A stretch of DNA of 60,539 nucleotides from Phenylobacterium sp. (lineage in GTDB: Bacteria; Pseudomonadota; Alphaproteobacteria; Caulobacterales; Caulobacteraceae): assembly GCF_030651185.1 (NCBI RefSeq), contig NZ_JAUSCJ010000033.1, forward strand, positions 1 to 60,539, read 5' to 3'. Below the pieces are notes generated by a model, which was not told the DNA's origin, made no database searches, and saw nothing but the letters and a program-made list of their open reading frames with translations. Positions 31,596 through 41,299 of this stretch are shown here, piece by piece. A program made the position numbers and the translations under genes. Each line of letters begins with the position of its first letter. The stretch's first letter is position 1.

Positions 31596-34115
31596 CTACT
31601 CGCTCCGCAGCGCCGGGGCCGGACGGCGCGCCAGGGCCTGCAATGACGCCGCCAGACCGCCCAGCGCCGCCAGCAGGGCCGCACCGCCGACCAGGGCCGC
31701 GATCCCGCTCCAGTCGACGCTCCAATGGGCCTGGAAGACCTTGGTCACCACCGGCCAGGCCGCCGCGCAGCCCAGGGAGACGCCCGCCGCGCCGGCCACC
31801 ACGCCCACCGCGCCATACTCCAGGACATAGACGCTGAGGATCTGCCCGCGCGAGGCGCCCAGCACCTTGAGGATCGCGGCCTCCCGCATGCGCGACTGCG
31901 CGCCTGCCGCGATCGCTCCGGCCAGCACCAGCAGACCCGCCAGGGCCGCGACGCCCGCAGCCCCGCGAATGGCCAGGGCCAACCGGCCAAACAGCTCCGT
32001 CGCCGCCTCAAGCTGCTCGCGCACCGAGATGACGTTGACCTCGGCGAAGTCGGCGCCCAGGGCCCGGGTGGCCGCGGCCTCCTGCGCCTTGCTGGCCTTG
32101 GCGATGGCCACGTGGCGCAGGTTGGCCCCCTCCAGGGCGGCCGGGTCCAGCACCAGGGGGAAGCTTGCGCCGAAGCCGCCGAAGTCCACCTTGCGCAGCA
32201 CCGCGACCTTGGCCTCGATGTCGCGACCCAGCACCGAGAGGGTGACGCTGTCCCCCAGCTTCAGGTCTCCAGCCTTGGCGACCTCGGCCTCCATGGCGAG
32301 CAGCGGGGGGCCGGCATATTCCGCGGGCCACCATGTCCCTTCGATGATCCCCGCGGCCGGCGGCTCCGCGCCGATGGCCGAAAGCGAGATATCGTTGTCG
32401 TAGGCCCAGCGCTCGGAGGCCGCGATCTGGCTGGTGACCACCGCCTTGCCCTTGACCTGACCGATCCGCCCAGTGGCGAAGGGCGCGCGGAGATAGTTGT
32501 CGGAGGTCAGCGGAACGCCGAAGGCCCGGGTGACGGCGGCGTCGAAGGCCGCGACCCGGTCGCCGGGGATCTCGGTGAACACCAGGGCCGGCGCGGTGCG
32601 GGGCGCAACCTCGGCCACCTGGCGCAGCAGGCTCGACTGGATCAGCACCACGGCGGCCAGCAGGGCGACCCCCAGGCCGATGGCCGGCGCGGCCGTGCGG
32701 GCCGCCGACCGGGGACCGGCCAGGCTGGCCAGGGCGATGCGAAGCGCGCCCCTCGCCCCGATGCGGGCCCGGCCCGCGAGCCAGGCGCCGCCGAGCCCCA
32801 GGGCCCACAGGATACCGAAGGCCACCACCACCCCGGCGATCATGATCCCTGCCGCCAGCGGGGTCGGGGCCGTGGCCACGGCCAGAGCGCCCAGGGCGCA
32901 GGCCGCGAGGCCCGCGCCAACGATCTCCACGCCCCAGGCGAACCGGGTGGGCAGGTCGTGGCGGAACAGGGTGGCGGGCGAGGTCAGGCGGGCCCGCGCC
33001 AGGGGACCCAGGGCGAAGGCCGCGGCCGACAGCAGGCCAAAGGCCCCAGCCTTCAGGAGTGGGATCGGATAGACTCCGAACAGGGCCGGGATCGGCAGGT
33101 CGTCGGCGATCAGAGCCCCAAGCACCAGGGGCGCCGCGGCCCCCACCGCCAGGCCGATACCGACCCCCAGCACCGCCAGGGCGCCAATCTGGATGAGGTA
33201 GAGGTTCCGCACCAGCGGCCCCTCGGCGCCCAGGGCCTTCAGCACCGCGATCACGGGCTTGCGTTGCTCCAGGAAGGCCGAGACCGCGCCGTGCACGCCC
33301 AACCCGCCGGCCACCAGGGAGGCCAGGCCGATGAAGCCCAGGAAGTATTCCAGCTGTTCGATCAGCCGCCGCACGCCGGGCGCGGCTTCGTCCCGCTGCC
33401 GGACTCGCGCCTCCGCCCCCTTGAGCGCCTTGCGAAGGGTCTTGGCGGCGGGGGCGGTGTCGGCGCCGGCCGGCAGGGCGATCCGCGCCGTCTCGCCGAA
33501 CGGCAGGCCGGGCTCCAGGAAGCCCCCCTGCTCCACCACCGCCACGGCGGTGAGCACGCGAGGGCCCAGGGCGAACCCCCGGGAGAGCCGGTCCGGCTCC
33601 TGCACCAGCACAGCGCGGGCGATCATCGGGGTGTTGCCCACCAGGATCCGGTCGCCGAGCTTCAGACCCAGCCGATCCAGCAGCGCCTGCTCCACCGCCG
33701 CACCGGGCACGCCGTCCACGGGACGCAGCGCCTGGGCGAGGGACGACGCGCCTTGCAGCTCCACCTTGCCCGCCAGGGGATAGGCCTCGCTGACGCCCCG
33801 AAGTTCCACCAGCCGCCGCTCGCCGGAAGGCGCCTCGGCCATGGCTCGCGCGCTGACGGCGAAGGCGACCTCGCCCATCTTCAGCATCGCGGTCCGCTCT
33901 GCCGGGGTGAAGCGGCGCTGTTCCAGGGTGGCGGCCAGATCGCCGCCGAGGATCTCCCGAGCCTGTCCGGCCAGCCCCTGCCGAAACGCCTCGGCCGTCG
34001 AGCCGGCCGCAGCGATCGCCGCCACCCCGAGCGCCAGGCAGGCCAGGAAGATCCGGAACCCTCTCACCCCGCCGCGCAGCTCGCGCACGGCGAACCTCCA
34101 GGCCAGGGGGCTCAT
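31596..34115 (-). CDS. FtsX-like ABC transporter permease (YbbP type)
   Basis: An 839-residue inner-membrane permease of the MacB/FtsX superfamily. It begins WRFAVRELRGGVRGFRIFLACLALGVAAIA with the first membrane helix (about 20-40). A large periplasmic domain, a central group of helices (about 250-470), a second periplasmic domain and a final three helices (about 715-830) follow, a doubled FtsX arrangement. Such YbbP proteins work with a YbbA ATPase and usually with the neighbouring esterase TesA. Its ATG overlaps the stop codon of the ATPase gene (ATGA), so the two are translationally coupled. Confidence 0.85.
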   Translation of the reverse strand: MSPLAWRFAVRELRGGVRGFRIFLACLALGVAAIAAAGSTAEAFRQGLAGQAREILGGDLAATLEQRRFTPAERTAMLKMGEVAFAVSARAMAEAPSGERRLVELRGVSEAYPLAGKVELQGASSLAQALRPVDGVPGAAVEQALLDRLGLKLGDRILVGNTPMIARAVLVQEPDRLSRGFALGPRVLTAVAVVEQGGFLEPGLPFGETARIALPAGADTAPAAKTLRKALKGAEARVRQRDEAAPGVRRLIEQLEYFLGFIGLASLVAGGLGVHGAVSAFLEQRKPVIAVLKALGAEGPLVRNLYLIQIGALAVLGVGIGLAVGAAAPLVLGALIADDLPIPALFGVYPIPLLKAGAFGLLSAAAFALGPLARARLTSPATLFRHDLPTRFAWGVEIVGAGLAACALGALAVATAPTPLAAGIMIAGVVVAFGILWALGLGGAWLAGRARIGARGALRIALASLAGPRSAARTAAPAIGLGVALLAAVVLIQSSLLRQVAEVAPRTAPALVFTEIPGDRVAAFDAAVTRAFGVPLTSDNYLRAPFATGRIGQVKGKAVVTSQIAASERWAYDNDISLSAIGAEPPAAGIIEGTWWPAEYAGPPLLAMEAEVAKAGDLKLGDSVTLSVLGRDIEAKVAVLRKVDFGGFGASFPLVLDPAALEGANLRHVAIAKASKAQEAAATRALGADFAEVNVISVREQLEAATELFGRLALAIRGAAGVAALAGLLVLAGAIAAGAQSRMREAAILKVLGASRGQILSVYVLEYGAVGVVAGAAGVSLGCAAAWPVVTKVFQAHWSVDWSGIAALVGGAALLAALGGLAASLQALARRPAPALRSE

Positions 34116-34822
34116 GACGCAGTCACCGTCCGCCCGTCGCGCAGGTTCACCTGGCGATCGGCGCGGCGGGCCAGGGCCGCGTCATGGGTCACCAGCACCA
34201 GGGCCGCGCCGGTCTCGACCACCAGGTCGAACATCAGGTCGGCCACCAGGGCGGCGTTGGCGGCGTCGAGGTTGCCGGTGGGCTCGTCGGCGAACAGCAG
34301 GGCCGGTCGGGGCGCGAGCGCGCGGGCGAGCGCGATGCGCTGCTGCTCGCCGCCGGACAGTTGGTGTGGATAGTGACGGCCCCGCGCCGCCAGCCCCACG
34401 CGGTCCAGCCAGACGCGCGCAAGGTCGGCGGCGTCACGGCGTCCGGCGATCTCCAGCGGCGCGGCGATATTCTCCGCCGCCGTCATGTTGGGCAGCAGGT
34501 GGAAGGATTGGAAGACCAGGGACACCCTGCCTCGGCGCAGACGCGCACGGCCGTCTTCGTCCAGCGCGCCCAGGTCCTGGCCGAACAGGCGCACGGTTCC
34601 GGCGGTGGGCAATTCCAGTCCCGCGGCGACAGAGATCAGCGAGGACTTGCCCGAGCCCGACGGGCCGGTCACCGCCACCCGCTCACCCGGCTCAACCCGG
34701 AAACTCAGGTCGCGCAGAATCGCCACCGGCCCCGCCGCCGACGGTAGGCTGAGAGAGACTGCGTCCAGTTCCACCGGCGCACCGGCCTGCGTCGTCTGCG
34801 CCAAGTGTAATCCTGCTTCCAT
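34112..34822 (-). CDS. ABC transporter ATP-binding protein (YbbA type)
   Basis: A 236-residue ATPase of the MacB/LolD family. Walker A is VTGPSGSGKSSLI, the Q-loop is LVFQSFHLLPNMTAAEN, the signature is LSGGEQQRIALARALA and Walker B is LLFADEPTGNLD, followed by the H-loop LVTHD. It powers the adjoining permease. The start at 34822 was chosen because the upstream extension to 34897 overlaps the divergent tesA gene. The divergent promoter region of 57 bp is AT-rich (TTTAAATAGGAC). Confidence 0.9.
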   Translation of the reverse strand: MEAGLHLAQTTQAGAPVELDAVSLSLPSAAGPVAILRDLSFRVEPGERVAVTGPSGSGKSSLISVAAGLELPTAGTVRLFGQDLGALDEDGRARLRRGRVSLVFQSFHLLPNMTAAENIAAPLEIAGRRDAADLARVWLDRVGLAARGRHYPHQLSGGEQQRIALARALAPRPALLFADEPTGNLDAANAALVADLMFDLVVETGAALVLVTHDAALARRADRQVNLRDGRTVTAS

Positions 34823-34879
34823 TGAGCTGTGATGCCGAGCCCTTAAATAGGACAGACTCATGACTGATACACCCGCTCC

Positions 34880-35491
34880 ATGCTGACCCGCCGCCACCTG
34901 ATCGCCGCCGCCCTGGCCGCCCCCCTCCCCGCGCTCGCCGCGGGCAAGCCTGTCGTGACCATTCTGGGAGATTCCATCACCGCAGGATTTGGGCTTCCGG
35001 CCTCCGCCGCCTTCCCGGCCCGGCTGCAGGCGGAACTCGCCAAGCTGGGCCGCAGCGCCGTGATCCGGCCCGCGGGCGTGTCGGGTGACACCACCGCTGG
35101 CGGCCTGGCCCGTGTCGACTTCAGCGTCCAGAAGGACACCACCCTCTGCATCGTGGCCCTCGGCGGCAACGATCTGCTGCAGGGTCTCAAGCCCGGGACC
35201 ACCAAGGCCAACCTCGACGCCATCGTGAGGCGGTTGAAGGCGCGGAAGATCGCGGTGCTGCTGGCCGGCCTCGCGGCCCCGCCGGCGATCGGCGGCGGCT
35301 ATGCGCGGGAGTTCAACGCCGTCTTCCCGGCGGTGGCCAAGGCCCAGGGCGTGGCCTTCTATCCCAACCTACTGGCGGGCGTGTCCGGCTTGACCCGGCT
35401 GAACCAGCGCGACGGCATCCATCCCAACGCCCAGGGCGCGGCCCTGATCGCCCAGCGGCTCGCGCCGGCGGTGGCCAAGGCCCTCGCCTAG
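34880..35491 (+). CDS. tesA: Arylesterase / lysophospholipase TesA (SGNH hydrolase)
   Basis: A 203-residue secreted SGNH/GDSL hydrolase. A signal peptide starting MLTRRHLIAAALAAPLPALAA is followed by block I VTILGDSITAGFGL with the catalytic serine. Block II has GVSGDTTAGGL, block III LGGNDLLQG, and block V DGIHPNAQG with the catalytic aspartate and histidine. It hydrolyses acyl esters in the periplasm. The divergent YbbA/YbbP exporter is its usual genomic partner. Its TAG stop lies in the left end of a palindromic repeat. Confidence 0.9.
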   Translation: MLTRRHLIAAALAAPLPALAAGKPVVTILGDSITAGFGLPASAAFPARLQAELAKLGRSAVIRPAGVSGDTTAGGLARVDFSVQKDTTLCIVALGGNDLLQGLKPGTTKANLDAIVRRLKARKIAVLLAGLAAPPAIGGGYAREFNAVFPAVAKAQGVAFYPNLLAGVSGLTRLNQRDGIHPNAQGAALIAQRLAPAVAKALA

Positions 35492-35608
35492 AGCGAGATG
35501 CGAAAAAGTGGGAACCGGTTTTTCGCGTCAATCCCGCTCTAAACATAAGGAATCGATCACGTTTATGATTTTGGATCGATTCGATCCAAAATCATCGTGA
35601 TCTAGAGC
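35488..35608. repeat. Palindromic repeat bounded by CTAGAGC, carrying the stops of two genes
   Basis: The element runs from CTAGAGC at 35488 to CTAGAGC at 35602-35608. It includes CGAAAAA/TTTTTCG around a GTGGGAACCGG centre and a long hairpin at 35555-35602. The hairpin consists of GATCACG, a TTT bulge, ATGATTTTGGATCG, an ATT loop, and the full complements. It is a REP-like element known from Rhizobiales and Caulobacterales. The TAG of tesA and the TAG of the convergent dehydrogenase gene both lie in its terminal CTAGAGC sequences. Confidence 0.65.
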
Positions 35609-36891
35609 CGCAGGTCGGCCTCGCCCTTCGGGAACACCGACTTGACGTCGTAGAGGACGGCGGCCGGCTTCCCCAGCGCGCGAATGGCGTCCAGTCCCAT
35701 CCCCAGGAAGGCCGAGTGGGCCACCGCCACGACGATGGCGTGATAGACGCCCTGGGCCGGCTCGGCGACCGGTCGCACACCGTACTCCGCCTGCGTCTCG
35801 TCGGCGTCGACCCAGGGATCGTAGACATCGACCTCGACGCCATAGTCGGCCAGCTCGCGGACGATATCGATCACCCGGGTATTGCGCAGGTCCGGGCAAT
35901 TTTCCTTGAAGGTCAGGCCCATGATCAGCACCCGCGCGCCGCGCACCTTGGTGTCGCGCTGGATCATCGCCTTGATCAGGCTCTGGGCGATATAGGCGCC
36001 CATGCCGTCGTTGATCCGCCGTCCGGCCAGGATCACCTGCGGGTCGTAGCCGGCGTCCTGGGCCTTGTGGGTCAGGTAGTAGGGATCGACCCCGATGCAA
36101 TGGCCGCCCACCAGACCCGGCTGGAACTTCAGGAAGTTCCACTTGGTGCCCGCCGCGGCCAGCACCTCTTGGGTGTCGACGCCGAGCCGGTTGAAGATCA
36201 GCGAGAACTCGTTGATCAGGGCGATGTTCAGGTCGCGCTGGGTGTTCTCGATCACCTTGGCGGCCTCGGCCACCCGGATCGAGCTGGCCAGGTGGGTGCC
36301 CGCCGTCACGACCGCGCCGTAGAGGGCGTCGACGAAGGCGGCCACGTCCGGGGTCGAGCCGGAGGTCACCTTGATGATCGACGACAGCCGGTGCGCCCGG
36401 TCGCCCGGATTGGCGCGCTCGGGGCTGTAGCCGGCGAAGAAGTCGGCGTTGAACGTCAGGCCCGAGACCTGCTCAACCACTGGCACGCAGTCCTCTTCGG
36501 TGGCGCCCGGATAGACGGTGGATTCGTAGATCACCACCCCGCCCTTGGAGATGACCCGGCCCACCGTGCGGCTGGCGGCCAGCAGGGCCGAGAGGTCGGG
36601 CCGCTTGTGGCGGTCGATCGGCGTCGGCACCGTGACGATGAAGACGTTGCAGGCTTTCAGATCGGCTTCGTCCAGGGAGAAGGACAGCTGGCGCGCCGCG
36701 GTCAGTTCGTCGACGTCGACCTCCAGGGTCCGGTCATGGCCGGCCTTCAACTCGGCGATCCGCTCGGCGCCGATGTCAAACCCGACGACCGTATAGTGAC
36801 CGGCCAGGGCGACGGCCAAGGGCAGGCCGACATAACCCAGTCCGATCACGCCGATTTTCACCGGGGACTGGGTGAAGGGACTCTCAAGCAT
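35602..36891 (-). CDS. UDP-sugar 6-dehydrogenase (WbpA/TviB type)
   Basis: A 429-residue nucleotide-sugar dehydrogenase. The NAD-binding start is [28 protein letters not shown]. The central domain has [20 protein letters not shown] and the catalytic cysteine in [18 protein letters not shown]. The C-terminal UDP-binding domain has [23 protein letters not shown]. The [16 protein letters not shown] segment is typical of UDP-N-acetylhexosamine dehydrogenases that make uronic acids for surface glycans. The gene ends inside the palindromic repeat; it is unlinked to the other sugar genes at 24-27 kb. Confidence 0.88.
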   Translation of the reverse strand: MLESPFTQSPVKIGVIGLGYVGLPLAVALAGHYTVVGFDIGAERIAELKAGHDRTLEVDVDELTAARQLSFSLDEADLKACNVFIVTVPTPIDRHKRPDLSALLAASRTVGRVISKGGVVIYESTVYPGATEEDCVPVVEQVSGLTFNADFFAGYSPERANPGDRAHRLSSIIKVTSGSTPDVAAFVDALYGAVVTAGTHLASSIRVAEAAKVIENTQRDLNIALINEFSLIFNRLGVDTQEVLAAAGTKWNFLKFQPGLVGGHCIGVDPYYLTHKAQDAGYDPQVILAGRRINDGMGAYIAQSLIKAMIQRDTKVRGARVLIMGLTFKENCPDLRNTRVIDIVRELADYGVEVDVYDPWVDADETQAEYGVRPVAEPAQGVYHAIVVAVAHSAFLGMGLDAIRALGKPAAVLYDVKSVFPKGEADLRL

Positions 36892-37077
36892 TCTCGTCTC
36901 GACGCCATCGCGGGCGTCTTCGCCGCGCGGCCCTGACTAGCACGGATCGCGCCCCTGACAGCCCCCTCAGGCGCCGGCGGCCTCGCGGGCCAGCGGGTTC
37001 CGGGTCGGCGGGGCCGCCCGGGTCAGGGTGTTGCGGTCGGTGTGGTGGAAGGGGTCGGGCCGGGGCCGGGCGTGATC

Positions 37078-37470
37078 TCAGTGCTGCAGATGCGCTTCCA
37101 GGCGGGCGCAGGCGGCTTCCAGGGTTTCGATGGCGCCCACCACCTCCTCGCGCTGCTGTTCCAGGGCGGTGATCCGCTGCTGGAAGGCGCGCAGCGCCAG
37201 GGCGTTCTGCGCCGCGTCCTGATCGGCCGGATTGTGCAGGTCCAGAACCTCGCGGATCTGGGCCAGCGACAACCCCACCCGGCGGCCGCGCAGGATTAGC
37301 TGCAGCCGCGCGCGATCGCGGCGGGAATACAGCCGCTGCTGGTCCCGGCGCTCGGGCGACAGCAGACCCTGCTCCTCGTAGTAGCGCAGGGTCCGGGGCG
37401 TCACTTCGAACTCACGGCAGAGCTGGCCGATGGTCAGCAGGGTCGGGGGACGGCGAAGACTTGTGGTCAT
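37078..37470 (-). CDS. MerR-family transcriptional regulator (LiuR-like)
   Basis: A 130-residue regulator. The MerR helix-turn-helix and wing span residues 12-80: LTIGQLCREFEVTPRTLRYYEEQGLLSPERRDQQRLYSRRDR. A C-terminal dimerisation coiled coil (RAFQQRITALEQQREEVVGAIETLEAACARLEAHL) follows, without metal-binding cysteines. This matches the LiuR type that controls branched-chain acyl-CoA catabolism. The start at 37470 was chosen because the region upstream is not family-like. It lies 36 bp downstream of the TonB receptor gene in the same direction. Confidence 0.82.
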   Translation of the reverse strand: MTTSLRRPPTLLTIGQLCREFEVTPRTLRYYEEQGLLSPERRDQQRLYSRRDRARLQLILRGRRVGLSLAQIREVLDLHNPADQDAAQNALALRAFQQRITALEQQREEVVGAIETLEAACARLEAHLQH

Positions 37471-37506
37471 GGCGGGGCCTCTCTCACGCTCGATCATCTT
37501 ACGCCC

Positions 37507-39933
37507 CTAGTACTTCACGGTGAAGGAGGCGCCGAAAGTCCGCGTCTGGCCCGGGAAGCGCACGACCACGTTGGCGTTGCTGCTCACCGCCGACCAGTAA
37601 TATTCGTCGGTCAGATTGCGGCCCCAGACCGAGACCTCCCAGCGGTCGTCGCTGGAATGCAGGCCCAGGCTGGCGTTCAGCGTGCCGTATTCCGGGATGG
37701 CGAACAGCGGGTTGCCCTCCAGGTCGGCGTGGGATTCCGCCTGGTAGCGACCATTGATCGCCGCCTGCAGCCCCAGCTTGTCATTGAGGTCGTGGCGGTA
37801 CAGCAGGGTCATGCTGCCCTGAAACTTGGGGCTGTAGAGGAAGGGCTTGCCGTCGAAGCTGGCGCTTTTCCCCGCCGCGTTGATCCCGACATAGTCCTGC
37901 ACCTCGGTGTGCAGCCAGGTGCCCGAGGCGATGGCGGTGAACTCCGAGTTGATCTTCCAGGTGACGTCCCCGTCCAGCCCGTAAGCCATGGACTTGGGCA
38001 CGTTGGCGAGACGCGCCAGCGCCGTGTAGATCGGGTCGGCGAAGTAGACGCTGAGCTGCTTGTCCTCGTAGTCGTAGTAAAACACCGAGGCGTTGGCCTG
38101 GACCCGGCGGTCGAACAGGGCCGCCTTGAAGCCGGCCTCATAGGCCAGCAGCAGCTCCTGTGACGCCGGGGCGTCCTGGGTGGAGATGTTCGCCGCATTG
38201 ATCGGGGTCACCCCGGCCTTGGCGCCGCGCGAGACCGAGGCATAGGCCAGCAGGTTGTCGGTGGGCGTCCAGTTCAGGGCCACCCGCCAGGCGAAGTTGT
38301 CCTCATTGAGCTGCGAGGTCACCAGGCCGAAGCGGTGGGTGGCGGGATCGAAGGTGTTGCAATCACCCTGGGAGATCGGGGCCACCAGCCCGTGGACCGC
38401 CGAGAACAGGAAGCGGTTGGTGATGTTCACGTTCGGCAACATGTTGCCGTTGAAGTCCCGCGAACAGCCGGCGAAGTCCTGCTTGTCCTTGGTGTAGCGC
38501 AGGCCCGTCGTCAGCTTGAACTGGTCATTGATCTGCCAGTCGGCGTTGGCGAACACGCTCTGGGTGGTGGTCTTGATGTCGCCCTGGTCGCGATAGGTGC
38601 GGAAAGCCTGGCTGGCCTGCAGGGCGGTATAGCCGCCGGAGTTGAACGGCGTCAGCAGCAGGCTGTTGGTATAGAACCGGATGGTGCCGACATTGGCGTT
38701 GTCGCCCAGCAGGGTGCGGTTTGAGTCGAGCAGCGTGTCCTTGCCGACATAGACCCCCACCAGCCAGTTGACGCTGTCGGTCTCGCCTTCCAGCCGCAAC
38801 TCCTCGGCGATCGAGCGGATCTTGCCGGCGGCCTTCTGGACCAGGATTTCGTAGGGCGCGCCGCTCCAGTCGAAGGTCGCGTCGCGGGTGAAGGTGTTGT
38901 AGTTACTCAGCGAAACCAGCCGTAGGTGTTCGCCCAGGTCGTAGGCGATCCGCAGCTTCACCGCCTTGAACTCGTTGTTTTCCCGCAGCGGATCGCCGAT
39001 CCCCAGGCCCGTCCCGACGTCGGTGGCGCGCCGGCCGTAGGGCGCCCAGTCGGCCTGGGTGGCGTCGGTCGGCATGTGGGTGGCGATGTAGGTCACGAGG
39101 CCGGCGGCATTGAACGGGCTCGCCGCCGTCGCCGGGGTGAAGCCGATGCCCTGGGCGGCCACGGTGTCGGACTTGTTCTTCCAGGCGGTCACCGAGGCGT
39201 CGACGCTAAGCGACTCCGACGGCTGCAGGGCCAGCGAGGCGCGGAAGCCGTAGCGATGAACCTCGCCCAGCTTCTCGCCGCGGGTATTGCTCTCCTGCCA
39301 GCCCTCATCGCTGTCGTCGGTGCGGAAGGCGAAGCGGACCTGGACCCCCTCGGCCAGCGGGCCGCTCACATAGCCCTCGAAATTGTGGGTGCGATAGTTG
39401 CCGACCTCGGCGGTGAGACCCGCCTGGAATTCCTCGGTGGGCTTGTTGGTGACGAAGTCGATCAGGCCCGCTGTGGTGTTGCGGCCGTAGAGCGTGCCCT
39501 GCGGGCCCTTGAGCACCTCGACCCGCTCCAGGTCCATCATCGGCCCGGTGTTCATCATCGGATAGGCGTAGGCGACCTCGTCGACATAGGTGCCGACCGT
39601 CGAGGTGGCCGAGAGGTTGATGGTGTTGAAGCCGATCCCGCGCAGGGTGTAGGTCGGCACGCCCTGATAGCTCTGCGAGACGCTGAAGCTGGGGACCACG
39701 CTGGCCAGGTCCTTGACCGTGGTGACGTGCAGTTCGCGCATCTGCTCGCCGCGGAAGGCCTGGATGGCCATGCCGATGGTGTTGACGCTCTCCTCACGCC
39801 GGTTGGCGGTGACCACCAGGGTCTCGATGGTGGTGTCGTCGGCGCCCTGGGCCATGGCCGGGGCATAGGCGCCCAGCGCCGCGGTGGAAACGCTCATGGC
39901 CAGCATGGCGCGCAGCGTGGAAATCTTAGTCAT
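37507..39933 (-). CDS. TonB-dependent outer-membrane receptor in the acyl-CoA dehydrogenase cluster
   Basis: An 808-residue outer-membrane transporter. A signal peptide (cleavage at MAQ-GA, residue 29) is followed by the TonB box TLVVTANRREES. The plug domain has TVKDLASVVPSFSV and DLERVEVLKGPQGTLYGRNTTAGLIDFVTNKP. The barrel ends GASFTVKY. This form (short N-terminus, NTTAG/INFVTNKP motif) is the iron-complex or hydrophobic-compound type widespread in sphingomonads and Caulobacterales. It lies downstream of an acyl-CoA dehydrogenase, with a candidate LuxR box in the gap between them, which suggests uptake of a compound that is then activated and oxidised. Confidence 0.88.
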   Translation of the reverse strand: MTKISTLRAMLAMSVSTAALGAYAPAMAQGADDTTIETLVVTANRREESVNTIGMAIQAFRGEQMRELHVTTVKDLASVVPSFSVSQSYQGVPTYTLRGIGFNTINLSATSTVGTYVDEVAYAYPMMNTGPMMDLERVEVLKGPQGTLYGRNTTAGLIDFVTNKPTEEFQAGLTAEVGNYRTHNFEGYVSGPLAEGVQVRFAFRTDDSDEGWQESNTRGEKLGEVHRYGFRASLALQPSESLSVDASVTAWKNKSDTVAAQGIGFTPATAASPFNAAGLVTYIATHMPTDATQADWAPYGRRATDVGTGLGIGDPLRENNEFKAVKLRIAYDLGEHLRLVSLSNYNTFTRDATFDWSGAPYEILVQKAAGKIRSIAEELRLEGETDSVNWLVGVYVGKDTLLDSNRTLLGDNANVGTIRFYTNSLLLTPFNSGGYTALQASQAFRTYRDQGDIKTTTQSVFANADWQINDQFKLTTGLRYTKDKQDFAGCSRDFNGNMLPNVNITNRFLFSAVHGLVAPISQGDCNTFDPATHRFGLVTSQLNEDNFAWRVALNWTPTDNLLAYASVSRGAKAGVTPINAANISTQDAPASQELLLAYEAGFKAALFDRRVQANASVFYYDYEDKQLSVYFADPIYTALARLANVPKSMAYGLDGDVTWKINSEFTAIASGTWLHTEVQDYVGINAAGKSASFDGKPFLYSPKFQGSMTLLYRHDLNDKLGLQAAINGRYQAESHADLEGNPLFAIPEYGTLNASLGLHSSDDRWEVSVWGRNLTDEYYWSAVSSNANVVVRFPGQTRTFGASFTVKY

Positions 39934-40015
39934 GGCCTCGTCCCTCCCGAAGTGCGGACGCCTTCTGTCGGGCGTCCGTCATGGTGGTGAGGCTCGCCAA
40001 GACGGGCTCGTCGCA

Positions 40016-40039
40016 CAAGCTATCGAAGCTGATAGGGTC
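40016..40039. promoter_or_regulatory. Second, half-degenerate lux-box-like site upstream of the TonB receptor
   Basis: CAAGCTATC-gaagct-GATAGGGTC keeps the left arm and the first five bases of the right arm of the perfect site at 41300-41323. Fourteen consecutive bases (CGCACAAGCTATCG) are shared between the two sites. Its centre is about 94 bp upstream of the receptor start codon, in the 119-bp gap between the acyl-CoA dehydrogenase and the receptor gene. Confidence 0.5.
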
Positions 40040-40052
40040 CGTAGCGGAAGGC

Positions 40053-41237
40053 TCAGAGACCGAGGACGAGACGGGCCATGATGTCCCGCTGGATCTCGTT
40101 GGACCCGCCATAGATCGAGGCGGCGCGGTCGTTCAGATATCGGGCCGTGGTGGTCAGGGAATGCTCCGGCCCCACCCAGTCGAGATTGGACCCCGGGGCG
40201 CGGGCCTCGATCTGGTCGACGGCGGCGTAGGGGCCGGCGGCTTCCAGGGCCAATTCGTCGATCATCTGCAGGGTCTCGGTCCCCTGCGTCTTCAGCATCG
40301 AGGAGGCGGGCCCCGGGTTGTTGCCCGCCGCCAGGGCCGCCATCACGCGGTGCTCGGTCATCTCCACCGCCTCCAGGGCGCAGCCCGCGCGGGCCAGCTT
40401 GGCGCGGAAGGCGGGATCGCCGATCAGGCCTTCAGTCCTGGCTATGGTGATCACCGCGTCCAGGGCGATCTTCAGTCCCGGCGCGGAACTGCCGCCGCGC
40501 TCGAACTCCAGCAGATACTTGGCCACCGTCCAGCCGGCGTTCTCCGCCCCGATGCGGCCGCTCTTCGGCACGCGGACCTGATCGAAGAACACCTGGTTGA
40601 CCTCGTGCTCCCCGGCCAGGGTGACGATGGGCGCCACGGAAATCCCCGGGCTGGTCATGTCCAGCAGCAGGAAGGTGATCCCGGCCTGAGGCTTGCCGCC
40701 CGCGGTGGTCCGCACCAGGCAGAACATGCGGTTGGCCCAGTGGGCATGGGTGGTCCACAGCTTGGTCCCGGTCAGAACATAGTCGTCGCCGTCGGACACC
40801 GCGCTCAGCGCCAGGGCGGCCAGGTCGGACCCGGCCTGGGGTTCGGAATAGCCCTGGCACCAATAGTCCTCGCCCGAGAGGATGCGCGGCAGGTAGTGCG
40901 CCTTCTGCTCCGGCGTGCCGTGTCCCATGATCACTGGCCCCACCATGCGCAGGCCCATGGGGGCGAGGCTGGGCGCATGCGCCCGCGCGCACTCGGCCGC
41001 GAAGATCGCCCGCTGCATGACGCCCCAGCCGGGACCGCCATGTTCCACCGGCCAGGAGGGCGCCGCCCAACCGCGGGCGTGGAGGATCTTCTGCCAGGCC
41101 AGGCTGAAACGCTTGTCCATGAAGACGCTGGTGGCGCGCTTGCCGGCCTGTCGCAGTTCCGGCGTCAGGACCTGGGCCAGAAACCCGCGCACCTCGGCCT
41201 GGAAGGCGAGTTCGTCGGCGCTGAGGTCGAGATTCAT
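40053..41237 (-). CDS. Acyl-CoA dehydrogenase
   Basis: A 394-residue flavoenzyme. The N-terminal helical domain starts NLDLSADELAFQAEVRGFLAQ. The FAD/substrate domain has CQGYSEPQAGSDLAALALSA and LTGTKLWTTHAHWANRMFCLVRT. The C-terminal domain ends with IYGGSNEIQRDIMARLVLGL. The GSNEIQRD ending is shared by dehydrogenases acting on ring-containing or steroid side-chain CoA esters as well as ordinary fatty acyl-CoAs. The start at 41237 follows GGGAGGG. It is divergent from the LuxR solo, with a perfect inverted repeat in between. Confidence 0.9.
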   Translation of the reverse strand: MNLDLSADELAFQAEVRGFLAQVLTPELRQAGKRATSVFMDKRFSLAWQKILHARGWAAPSWPVEHGGPGWGVMQRAIFAAECARAHAPSLAPMGLRMVGPVIMGHGTPEQKAHYLPRILSGEDYWCQGYSEPQAGSDLAALALSAVSDGDDYVLTGTKLWTTHAHWANRMFCLVRTTAGGKPQAGITFLLLDMTSPGISVAPIVTLAGEHEVNQVFFDQVRVPKSGRIGAENAGWTVAKYLLEFERGGSSAPGLKIALDAVITIARTEGLIGDPAFRAKLARAGCALEAVEMTEHRVMAALAAGNNPGPASSMLKTQGTETLQMIDELALEAAGPYAAVDQIEARAPGSNLDWVGPEHSLTTTARYLNDRAASIYGGSNEIQRDIMARLVLGL

Positions 41238-41299
41238 CGGGCGGCCCTCCCGCGCCCCGTTCGGCGCGTCTGCAGGCTTGCGAAATCGGACGACGCGCA

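Noticed and set aside
31725..34373. 882-codon plus-strand frame opposite the ABC permease and ATPase genes
   Set aside because: Shadow of a well-supported ABC transporter pair; glutamine/arginine/glycine-rich translation.
36967..37077. Open frame of 36 codons after the merR stop, in the same frame
   Set aside because: It could hint at a lost C-terminal extension, but open frames of this length are common at this GC content and MerR proteins of this type normally end at the coiled coil.
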